From the NCBI GenBank assembly GCA_026122225.1, contig JANEZZ010001904.1, forward strand, positions 744,001 through 808,000: DNA of 64,000 nucleotides, given 5' to 3'. Origin of the DNA: Heloderma charlesbogerti. Its lineage: Eukaryota; Chordata; Lepidosauria; Squamata; Helodermatidae. Shown here piece by piece: positions 31,988-40,949 of the stretch. Under the pieces are notes generated by a model. That model was given only the letters and a program-made list of their open reading frames with translations. It did not search any database and was not told where the DNA came from. Position 1 is the stretch's first letter. Each line of letters begins with the position of its first letter. The position numbers and the translations under genes are program-made.

Positions 31988-32822
31988 TAGGGATGGCGGA
32001 GAATTTCTCCCCGAAACTTCGGGGGGCCGAGCGCCAACATGTTCGGCCCCCCGAAGAAGTTTCAGGGAGAAATTCTCCACACACACCCCGCCCCCCACAC
32101 ACCCCCGGGACGGGACTTACCTTTCCCAAATGTCCCTCCCAGCGGCGGTTCATCGGGTCTTCGTCAGGGGCGGGGGCGGCAGCCGATCTTTCGACCGGCT
32201 GCCACCGCCGCCATTCCAATAAAAGAAAAAAAACGCCCCCGTGATAGGCTACGTGACGATTAACGTAGCCTATCACGGCTAGATTTGCAAAGTCAGCCAT
32301 GATAGGCTACGTAAATCGTCACGTAGCTTATCACGGGTGACTTAAAAAAAAAAAAAGCGCGTACGGCTAATGGCGGCCCCCATAGGGAGCTGCCATTCAC
32401 GTTCCTTATTTGGTCACTGTAGTCTACGTAAAGATTTACATAGACTACAGCGACCAAATAAGGAACGCGAATGGCGGCTCCCTATGGGGGCCGCCATTTG
32501 CATATGCGCTTTTTTTTTTTTTTTAAGTCACCTGTGCTAGGCTACGTGACGATTTACGTAGCCTATCATGGCTGACTTTGCAGATCTAGCCGTGATAGGC
32601 TACGTTAATCGTCATGTAGCCTATCACGTGGGCGTTTTTTTAAAAAAAAACTTTTTATTTCGTGGCCGGGCGAGGCGAGGCGCCTCCTCCCCGGCCTGAA
32701 TTTCGGCCGGGCGAGGCGGGAAGCCTCCCCCCCGGCCTGAACTTCGCAGGGAGAGCAGCGAAGCGCCTCCCCCCCACCGCGAAAAGCTGCGAGACCAGGT
32801 AAGTGACTTTCGTGCACCCCTA
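31988..32822. mobile_element. NP-H: nested-palindrome element in BovB copy 3, perfect TSD
   Basis: Left end TAGGGATGGCGGAGAATTTC with the CCCCGAAACTTCGGGGGGCC hairpin; right end GTGACTTTCGTGCACCCCTA. TSD catataag at 31,980-31,987 and 32,823-32,830. The core (about 32,235-32,635) is mirror-symmetric around TAGTCTACGTAAAGATTTAC at about 32,420-32,450. Donor-like words: reverse-strand AAAGGTAAGTCCC (about 32,115-32,127) and CCAGGTAAGTGAC (about 32,796-32,808). It inserted into the coding region of a BovB, so it is younger than that copy. Confidence 0.96.
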
Positions 32823-34061
32823 CATATAAGTTAAATAAGCAGGGTGACAATATGCAGCCTTGTCGTACTGCTTTCCAATTTTGAACCAATCGGTTGTTCC
32901 ATGTCTGGTTCTTACTGTTGCTTCTTGACCCTCGTACAGGTTTCTCAGGAGACAGGTAAGGTGGTCTGGTACTCCCATCCCTTTAAGAATTTGCCACAGT
33001 TTGTTGTGATCCACACAATCAAAGGCTTTAGCGTATTCAATGAAGCAGAAATAGACGTTTTTCTGGAATTCTCTTGCTTTCTCCATGATGCAGAGAATGT
33101 TGGTGATTTGATCTCTAGTTCCTCTGCCTCTTCAAAACCCAGGTTGTACTTCCGGTAGTTCTTGGTTCGCATACTGCTGAAGCCTAGCTTGTAGGATTTT
33201 GAGCATCACCTTGCTGGCATGTGAAATGAGCGCAATTGTGCGGTAATTTGAACACTCTTTGGCGTTGCCCTCCTTTGGAATTGGAATGTAAACTGACCTT
33301 TTCCAGTCTTGCGGCCACTGTTGAGTGTTCCAAATTTGTTGGCATATTGAGTGCAGCACTTTAACAGCATCATCTTTTAGGATTTTAAATAGCTCAGCTG
33401 GAATACTGTCATCTCCGCTAGCTTTGTTGTTAGTAATACTTCCTAAGGCCCACTTGACTTCACTCTCGAGGATGTCCGGCTCAAGTTCAGTGAGCGCACT
33501 ATCATGGCTATCAGGGACATTCAGATCTTTCCTGTATAGTTCTTCTATGTATTCTTTCCACCTCTTCTTAATCTCATCTGCTTCTGTTAGGTCCCTGCCT
33601 TCTTTGTCCTTGATCATGCCCGTCTTTGCACAAAACGTTCCCTTGAGATCTCCAATTTTCTTAAAGAGATCTCTAGTCTTTCCCATTCTGTTGTTTTCCT
33701 CGATTTCTTTGCATTGTTCATTTAAGAAGGCCTTCTTGTCTCTCCTTGCTATTCTCTGGAACTCTGCATTCAGTTGGATAGATCTTCCCCTTTCTCCCTT
33801 GCTTTTTGCTTCCCTTCTTTCCTCAGCTACTTGTAAAGCCTCATCAGACAGCCACTTGGCTTTCTTGCACTTCTTTTTCTTTGGGATGGATTTCGTTGCT
33901 GCCTCCTGAACAATGTTAGGGACCTCCGTCCATAGTTCCTCAGGCACTCTGTCTATCAGGTCTAATCCCTGAAATCTATTCCTCACCTCCACTGTGTATT
34001 CATAAGGGATATGATTTAGGTCATACCTTAATGGTTTAGTGGTTTTCCCTACATTCTTCAA
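32823..34061 (-). pseudogene. BovB linker and RT N-terminal half (broken)
   Basis: From 34,061 the frame reads the linker KKKKCKKAKWLSDEALQVAE, then NNRMGKTRDLFKKIGDLKG, WALGSITNNKASGDDSIPAE and WPQDWKRSVYIPIPKEGNAK, the RT fingers. Near 33,130 it shifts; a second frame continues VYFCFIEYAKAFDCVDHNKL, where motif A reads FIEYAKAFD and the first Asp is changed to Glu. Reading ends at NP-H. It is inactive by frameshift, by the altered motif A and by the insertion. Confidence 0.9.
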
Positions 34062-34220
34062 TTTAAGCTGAAATTTTGCAACAAGAAGCTCATGATCTGA
34101 GCCACAGTCAGCTCCAGGTCTTGTTTTTCCTGACTGTATGGAGCTTCTCCATCTTTGGCTGCAAAGGACATAATCAATCTGATTTCGATATTGACCATCT
34201 GGTGATGTCCATGTGTAGAG

Positions 34221-34937
34221 TCATCTCCTGTGCTGTTGGAAAAGAGTGTTTGCTATGATCAGCGTGTTCTCTTGGCAAAACTCTATTAGCTTTTGTCCTG
34301 CTTCATTTTGTACACCAAGGCCATGCCTGCCTGTTATCCCAGTGATTTCTTGACTTCCTACTTTAGCATTCCAATCCCCTATGATGAAGAGGACATCTTT
34401 TTTTGGTGTTAGTTCTAGAAGGTGTTGTAGGTCTTCATAGAACCGATCAACCTCAGCTTCTTCAGCACCAGTGGTTGGGGCATAGACTTGAATTACTGTG
34501 ATGTTGAATGGTTTGCCTTGGATTCGTACTGAGATCATTCTATCGTTTTTAAGATTGTACCCCAGTACTGCTTTTCCCACCCTTTTGTTGACTATGAGTG
34601 CTACTCCATTTCTTCTAAGGGATTCTTGCCCACAACAGTAGATATGATGGTCACCTGAATTAAATTCGCCCATGCCTGTCCATTTTAGTTCGCTGATTCC
34701 CAAGATTTCGATGTTCAATCTTGCCATCTCATGTTTGACCACCTCCAACTTACCTTGATTCATTGATCTGACATTCCAGGTTCCTAAACAAAATTGTTCT
34801 TTTACAGCATCGGATTTTCTTTTCACCACCAGACACATCCACATCTGAGTGTCCTTTCGGCTTTGGCTCAGCCGCTTCACTCTTTCTGGCGCTACTTGGA
34901 AATACCCTCTGCTCTTCCCCAGTAGTATATTGGACAC
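34221..34937 (-). pseudogene. BovB endonuclease domain, complete N-terminus
   Basis: This 238-codon frame encodes an APE-type endonuclease that nicks target DNA to prime reverse transcription. Visible motifs in order: LGTWNVRSMNQGKLE (catalytic Asn), ISELKWTGMGEFN (catalytic Glu), VIQVYAPTT (Tyr) and IGDWNAKVGS (Asp/Asn). The frame stops after LFQQHRR at a TGA/TAG-type lesion; the SDHELL active-site box follows beyond it in a separate reading segment (about 34,090). It therefore cannot produce a complete enzyme. Confidence 0.93.
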
Positions 34938-34961
34938 CTTCCGACCTGAGGGTCCCTTGTT

Positions 34962-35583
34962 AATGCCTTGTTAATGCATGTTCTTCTCTCTCTATTGCCT
35001 CATGAATACTCTGAACCAGAGTACAGAGCTGTTTCTCTGGTTCTTTGGAACCTCTGGTAGTAGAACCCAGATCCTATAGTGAACAGGCAAAACATTACCC
35101 TGCTCAGCTACTCTGGGACATTATAAAGGCAGGACAACATACCTGGTTTGATTGTTTGTTTTTAAACCTGTTACTGCAGTTTGAACTAGAGGCTTTGCCT
35201 CTGACAATGCTGTGGGTACTATTTCTTCCAGTTGCCAAGGCTCTGAAGAGATTCTAATAGAACAGGAGTGTCACTTTGCATGGTCCCATCCCCAAGAAAA
35301 ACAATCAGACCCAGCTGAACCCTGCTGGGTATATTAACTTCCAAAGCCACCTATGGCCCTTTGCATGAGCAACAAAGGATTTGTTTGCTGCTCAAGGTCT
35401 GCAGCCTTGTTGGAACTGATGTGTGCTTTCCATCCTTGCGGCTCCTTTGTTTTGATCAGTTGTGCCATCCCCGCTCTCTTCAGTAAATCTAGCTGGCCAT
35501 CTGGAGGGGGTGGCTGGAAAGGCCTATTTGCAGGACAGCAACTGCAACCTGCTCATGGCCCCTGGCTGCACAACAATAACATT
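34962..35583. other. Unassigned stretch, no gene seen
   Basis: Unique-looking DNA between BovB copy 3 and a short fold-back element. Nothing recognised. Confidence 0.5.
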
Positions 35584-35712
35584 GACTTGGATCCAGACTA
35601 AGTTAGTTGGCTTTAGGTCTCATTGAAATCAGTGGGACAAGTCAGTCATGATTTGACTTAGATCCCATTGATTTCAGTGGGGAGTAAGTGCAACTTAGTC
35701 TGGATCCAACCC
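35584..35712. mobile_element. Short fold-back element (GGATCCAGACTAAGTTAG ends)
   Basis: Left arm GACTTGGATCCAGACTAAGT, right arm CTTAGTCTGGATCCAACC; inner arms are CTCATTGAAATCAGTGGGAC and GATCCCATTGATTTCAGTGG. The inverted symmetry spans about 125 bp. The boundaries and TSD could not be fixed. Confidence 0.7.
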
Positions 35713-35970
35713 CAGTGCTACCCATGGTCCATTTTGGATGCATTTTATAGTGGTTCAGTCGCCATTCCATTCAAAGTCTGGTTTGAAATGGATCCACAAG
35801 AATGGGACTCTTACAACTGCTACCAGACCCTGAAGAGGCTCCTGGAATCTGGTTATGGTAGGGCTTTTTTCAGTTTTCAAAGGCATCTGTAAGGATAGCC
35901 AATGTAAATCACTCCATATGATGGCTGCCTCTTCTGGAGCAACCTGCTTTGCAGAGAAGCTTGCTGTCAG

Positions 35971-36936
35971 TAGGGATGGCGGGGAATTCCGCCACAGATT
36001 TCAGTGAGGCCGAATGCACTGGCATTTGGCCTCCCGAAATCTGTGGCAGAATGGCCTGCCCCCCCGCGGATTCCCCCCGGGACGAAGCTTACTTGGGGTG
36101 GATGTTCCGGACAGTGGCAGCTCTGGTGGCGGCTCCGGCAGCGGCGGCTGGCCTTTCCATCAGCTGCTTCGGCCACCATTTGCATCCTGGTCTTTGCCGT
36201 GATAGGCTACGTAAGTATTTACATAGCCTATCACGGCAAGCCAAGCAAAAAAAAAAAGGGGATACGCAAATGGCGGCAGCTACAGTGCTGTCATAGGCGT
36301 TCCCTATTTTTTGCCGTTTTAGCCTACATAAATATTTACATAGGCTATTACGGAGGGAAAAAAGGGGAACGCAAATAGCATAGTGGGCGCTATTTTTGTT
36401 CCTTTTTTTCTGCCATTTTAGCCTACGTAAATATTTATGTAAGCTATGGGGGGGGGAAAGGAACACAAATAGTGCCCACTACACTATTTGTGTTCCCCCT
36501 TTTTTTTTTTTTGCCATAATAGCCTATGTAAATATTTACGTAGGCTAAAATGGTGAAAAATAGGGAATGCAAATGGCGGCCGCCGTAGCTGCTGCCATTT
36601 CCATACACCATTTTATTTTATTTTTGCCTGCCATGATAGGCTACTTAAATACTTATGTAGCCTATCATGGCAGCCTGGCTGGACGCAAATGGCGGCCGCT
36701 ACGGCGGCTGCCATTTGCATCCGCAACAGCCAGTCTGCAGCTGGAACTCCAGCTGCGAACGGCCCTGGCCAGCTGCTCCATGGAGCCGCCGCGGAGCGGA
36801 GCCAGCCGGGCAAGGTTCTGGGGAGGAGGACTGGATTGCCTCCCCCCCATCGAGGATTCCGGGGGGAGGGACGGAGCACCTCCCCCCCCACTGCGAATCA
36901 ATCCGTGAAAAGGTAAGTGACTTTCATACATCCCTA
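35971..36936. mobile_element. NP-I: nested-palindrome hAT-like element, perfect 8-bp TSD
   Basis: Left end TAGGGATGGCGGGGAATTCC, right end GTGACTTTCATACATCCCTA; gctgtcag lies on both sides (35,963-35,970 and 36,937-36,944). The core has hairpins of the GATAGGCTACGTAAGTATTT type (about 36,202-36,238), CCTACATAAATATTTACATA, GGGAACGCAAATAGC and GGCGGCCGCTACGGCGGCTG. Donor words: AAAGGTAAGTGAC at the right end (about 36,909-36,921) and a weaker reverse-strand CAAGTAAGC at the left (about 36,088-36,096). Many hairpins carry compensating or single mismatches. Confidence 0.95.
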
Positions 36937-36944
36937 GCTGTCAG

Positions 36945-37222
36945 GAACTGCTGACCACTGCCCCACATGGCGATCCATGTCATTACCCTTTTTCAGGAAA
37001 GAAACTTCTAGAATAACTCTGCCCAGGCTGATAATTGGCTCCTCCTGGGCAGGAAAGAGTATGAGAGGGCATCCTGTCTCAGTGGAACTTTGCTTGAACA
37101 ATAAGGTCTGCCTGAGCTTTGGTGTGTTTCTGCTCCTGCTGTTTGGGCATGACTCCTGGTTTGTTCTCTGGTCCTGCCTTCTGGTTTGCCCTCTGGTCCT
37201 GATTACTCTTCCATCCTGACTC
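36945..37222. other. Unassigned, tandem-like CTCTGGTCCTG motif
   Basis: Around 37,150-37,205 the words TCTGGTCCTGCCTTCTGGTT and CCTCTGGTCCTGATTACTC form short direct repeats. The same CCAGTCCTGCCTTCTGGTTT wording resumes at 38,613 on the other side of the next element, so that element sits in a small minisatellite-like region. Confidence 0.6.
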
Positions 37223-37565
37223 CAGGGGCTGATCTACACTTACGGGTTTTTTCGCTTCCAATGACATTTCACTGCCAGTCTTTCACACTACACAGTACCG
37301 GCCTCAAATTGGAACCGGGATTTCCTGCTACCATTTTCAATACCCTGATATCCCGGTATTTCCCCTTAATGTGCTCTGATTTTCCACCTTCGCTACCATA
37401 TCTGGTCGTAGTGCCCTCCCCTGCCTGTCCATATATGGTGGTGTTTGTATTTCCCTCAGATCACAGCTCTCGACGGACCCATGTCGTCTTCTGGCTACTG
37501 ATCGCATAGCTTCCTAAGCACTCAATGTTTCCTCAGCAACAAGCAAAGGGCTGGATGTGCACATG

Positions 37566-37637
37566 CTTGTCTATCTCGGAAGCTAAGCAGGGTCAGTCCC
37601 AGTCAGTAGTTGGATGGGCGACCGCCTGGGAATCAGG
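37566..37637 (+). repeat. 5S rRNA-derived segment, left arm
   Basis: ATCTCGGAAGCTAAGCAGGG, then GTAGTTGGATGGGCGACCGC and CTGGGAAT match the internal control region and 3' half of vertebrate 5S rRNA. The 5' third and the canonical 3' end are missing, so this is not a functional 5S gene. It may derive from a SINE3/5S-headed SINE. Confidence 0.8.
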
Positions 37638-37882
37638 CTTCCTGCACTGAGCAGGGGTTTGTTCTATCCCTTCGGCTTTTTTAAAAAAAAAATTAAGGCG
37701 TTATCTTGGAAGAATTGTGGCTTCTCCATGATGGGGTGTTTTTTTTTCTAATTCAGGCATGATCTTTGAAGATTCGAAGATGTGAAGCTTCACATCTTCA
37801 AATTTTCGAATCTTCAAAGATCATGCCTGAATTAGGGGGAAAAAACACATCGCAGAGAAGCCACGATTCTTCGAAGATAACA

Positions 37883-37883
<1 letters not shown>

Positions 37884-37975
<92 letters not shown>
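37884..37975. repeat. (AT)n-(AC)n-(AT)n compound microsatellite
   Basis: Pure AT repeats, about 11 AC units in the middle, then AT repeats again. It interrupts only the right arm of the palindrome, so it arose or expanded after the inverted structure formed. Confidence 0.97.
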
Positions 37976-37976
<1 letters not shown>

Positions 37977-38013
37977 CCAAAGGGATAGAGCAACCCCCTG
38001 CTCAATGCAGGAA

Positions 38014-38056
38014 GCCTGATTCCCAGGTGGTCACCCGTCCATCTACTGACCGGGCC
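38014..38056 (-). repeat. 5S rRNA-derived segment, right arm (inverted)
   Basis: TGATTCCCAGGTGGTCACCC and GTCCATCTACTGACCGGGCC are the reverse complement of the 37,566-37,637 segment with several differences. The pair forms the outer part of the palindrome. Confidence 0.8.
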
Positions 38057-38605
38057 AATGTGAAGCTTTGAATCTTTGAAGATGCCAGCAGCCCCCCACC
38101 AAAATGTGAGCTCTGGGTGCCGCCGCTACTGCTCCTGTTTCTTGCACCGGCTGTCAAGGGCTGGCGCAGGGAAAAGAGCATTGGCAGACACCCCCCAGCT
38201 GCTCGCCCTGGCCTCCAGCAGGTGGGGGTGGAGAAGAGGATAGGTGTCTCCTTCTTCCCTCCAACCCCACCTGCTACAGTGGAGGTGGCAAGGGACAAGC
38301 TGGTCATTTTCCCCAAGGGGAGGAAAACATGCGGAAAACGACAAGCCTCTCCCATGCCACTGCCGCAAGGTGGGCGTGGAATCAGCAGAAACAGGAAGAG
38401 TTTCTGATCCTCCAATGAGAGCCGCCATCTTTAAGAGCAGGAAAACAGCACAGTGCATGAGTGTGAACCGAGCTCGCACATTTGATGAAGCACCACAATG
38501 GAGAAAATGGCTGAGTGTGGATAATCACGTTTTAATGCGAGAGCGTTTAACCTGAGAGGACACCAAATTCATTGTGATGGTGGGCGCAATGTAGATCGGC
38601 CCCTG

Positions 38606-40937
38606 CTTATTCTCCAGTCCTGCCTTCTGGTTTGATCTCTGTCTTCTGATTTGCCCTGATTGCTCTTTGGTTCAGACTCCCAGTTCCTGGCTTGCTCCAG
38701 ACTGCTGCCTATGGCCCAGTCCTGACACTTGCTTTTACCATGCTGCCACAAACTTCTTTTGCTAAGGAGAAACACTAAGACTATTTCACATGCTAGTTTG
38801 CTCCAGTCAGCCTTGTGATGTAATGTAAAGGTGCTTCCCCAAGGGGGACTGTTCATGCGTAGCTGCTCCAAACCTGAAAAGGATCAGGAAAAGCACTTGC
38901 AGTTAAAAAAAAAAAAAAAAAGTTCTTGAAAATGTGAATAGTTCCCAGGTATTCTTGGTAAGGCTGGAAAAAGATGAGACAATACTGGAAGAATAAACAT
39001 GCTTAATGAAGCTAAGGACTGGATTTATGAGGAAGGATTAAAGAGCCCCAGGTATTATAGCTTGCTTTAGAGCTCACTGAGGGAGATCATAAAAGCATAT
39101 AGATATTTTAACAAGAAAAAGGGGGATTTATTTAATATAGTCATATTATACATGACACTAGTAGAGCTAGGAGGAAACTGATGGACTTGGAGAGGGTAGG
39201 GGGAGTTCTTCTGAACAGCTGGATCAGTAGTGAAGTTCCCAGAGGAAAGGATCTGGAATAGAATTCCTTTGGACTTAAGTTTGTTTGCAGTATTAAACAT
39301 TTTAGTAAAAAATTATGCAACACATGGAAGAAAATGAGCAACAAGGTGTAAGCCAAGTTAAATGCAGGGGAAAATGTATATTTCAATTTGCCCTCTTTGT
39401 TCAAAAAAGACACTAACAGTGCAAGCCTACTCAAAAATAAACTCTACTCAGTTCACTTCAATGGGATTCAGTGTGTATAGGATTCCTGCTGAAGCTATAG
39501 TCACTAATCAGACATTTTATCCAAAACATTGCTGCAGATAAAAATTGGTGTTTTATACCAAGAAGAACAGAACAGAACAGAACAGAACAGTGACCCTCCT
39601 TAATCTGCTAGCCTATCAAGGGCTCAGTAAGCTGTTTGTTGTGCTATCTGAGTCACCCTCTTAGGTTGATCCACTCTGATGCATTCCTTCTTCCTTCATT
39701 TGACTCATCCCTTGCAAGCTCAATGCTGGCAGTAGCACTGGGGAAATATGAGCGCTACTCGCTCAACATTTCTTCCAGGGTTAGTGCAGAGAACAATCGT
39801 TCCCTGTGCACAAGGAGTGGATTGTTCCTGACAGTTTTCAGTCACACACGGGGCTGGCCCTCCCATGAGGTGGGGTGAATCCCCAGCCTCAGATGGCAGA
39901 GCAGGAGGAGGAGTGAATTGCAAATACTCCCCCCACCAGAAGGGCTGTGGTACTATGGTGGGTGCTCCAGAGAGCCCCACCAACACCGCTTTCCCACTGC
40001 AGCAAATGCCTGCCCAGCAGCACTACCCTCCCCTGCCCAGCAGCAGTATAGCCAGTGCTCTGAAGAGCCCCACCAGGCAGTCCCACACTCATACTAGAAA
40101 AGCTGCAATGGGAGAGTGGTTGATGGGGCTCTCTAGAGCATACACCACCCTCTGGCTTGCCCTAAGGATCCCCTCAGAACAAGCCGGAGGGCAGGCCAAC
40201 CCTGCTGGAGAGTCACGTTGACTGGAAAAAGTGGCTGGCATGTGTCTTCAGAGATCCAGCTGGGCCCAAATGCCTGGCTCTGAGGGGGTCCTTCCACAGA
40301 GCCAGGCGTTGTAGGAGAGGTGCCCTGGAGGATCATCCATGGTACAGGCAATCTCCTGGGACATGCATACCATAATGTTTGGTCCTTGGTCAGCTCTCTG
40401 TAGAGCCTCACTGGCCACTTTCTCTAGCCAACATGGTTTTCTTGCAGGGCCAGTCCACCCTCTGGCTCGCCATGGCTGTTTTCACACCTCAGGCAGCAGG
40501 AGAGTCCGTGCCACCACTGGACGCGCAACATGTAGCTGCAGCTACGCCTGGGTCTGTGAGCATACCTGAACGATGCACATGTTTGCAAACACCTGTTGAA
40601 GTGTATATTTTGAAACACCAAGATGAATATACAAACCAGGAGCTGGTATGCGGGCCTCTTTTTAAACTCTGAGAGGCCTGGGGACTGAATGTTCATTGGA
40701 CCGTCCTGCTTCCTTCTGACGGATGTCATTTTTTCCTTCAGCTGGAAAAAAACCCTAAATGTGCATATAATCCTTTCAAAAAACATCTGTATTTAACACC
40801 AGAAGAAGTATGTTAAAATTTTATATCTCTAAAATTGAAGGACAAAAATTAATATTGCTATATTGGATTCACTTGCACTGTATAGCACTCCTTCCATCCT
40901 ATTCCATATGGGATCTTCTTTTCATAATTCACCAAGT
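38606..40937. other. Unassigned stretch with minor repeats, no gene seen
   Basis: Holds an (AACAG)n tract at about 39,566-39,590 and a MITE-W relic at about 39,418-39,485 (AAACTCTACTCAGTTCACTT, CAATGGGATTCAGTGTGTAT). The GC-richer part at 39,840-40,560 has open frames without recognisable domains. Confidence 0.5.
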
Positions 40938-40949
40938 ACTAAAGATCAA

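Larger units (their letters stand above)
31125..34951 (-). mobile_element. BovB LINE copy 3, nearly full length, 10-bp TSD, split by NP-H
   Basis: Flanked by gtcccttgtt at 31,115-31,124 and 34,952-34,961. It runs antisense from the 3' end (TTTGTTGTTCAGTCGTGTCC) to just upstream of the endonuclease domain. About 220 bp of 5' leader seen in copy 4 is missing. The protein is broken by a stop near 34,221, by frameshifts near 33,130 and 31,785, and by NP-H at 31,988-32,822. Unlike copy 4, this copy keeps the full endonuclease N-terminus. Confidence 0.96.
37223..38605. mobile_element. Inverted-repeat DNA element with 5S rRNA-like arms
   Basis: Termini CAGGGGCTGATCTACACTT and its approximate inverse (CGCAATGTAGATCGGCCCCTG at the right) define about 1,383 bp. 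CAGGGGC...GCCCCTG ends suggest hAT, but the flanking 8-mers (cctgactc, cttattct) do not match. Inside is a large palindrome centred at 37,787/37,788 (GAAGATGTGAAG|CTTCACATCTTC), with arms reaching outwards to 5S rRNA-like segments on both sides. The right arm is interrupted by an AT/AC microsatellite. No transposase frame is visible. This is a different family from the NP elements. Confidence 0.65.

Noticed and set aside
37566..37637. Possible 5S rRNA gene.
   Set aside because: Only the internal and 3' part is present, with substitutions; the 5' third is missing and an inverted second copy is nearby. It is a repeat-embedded relic.
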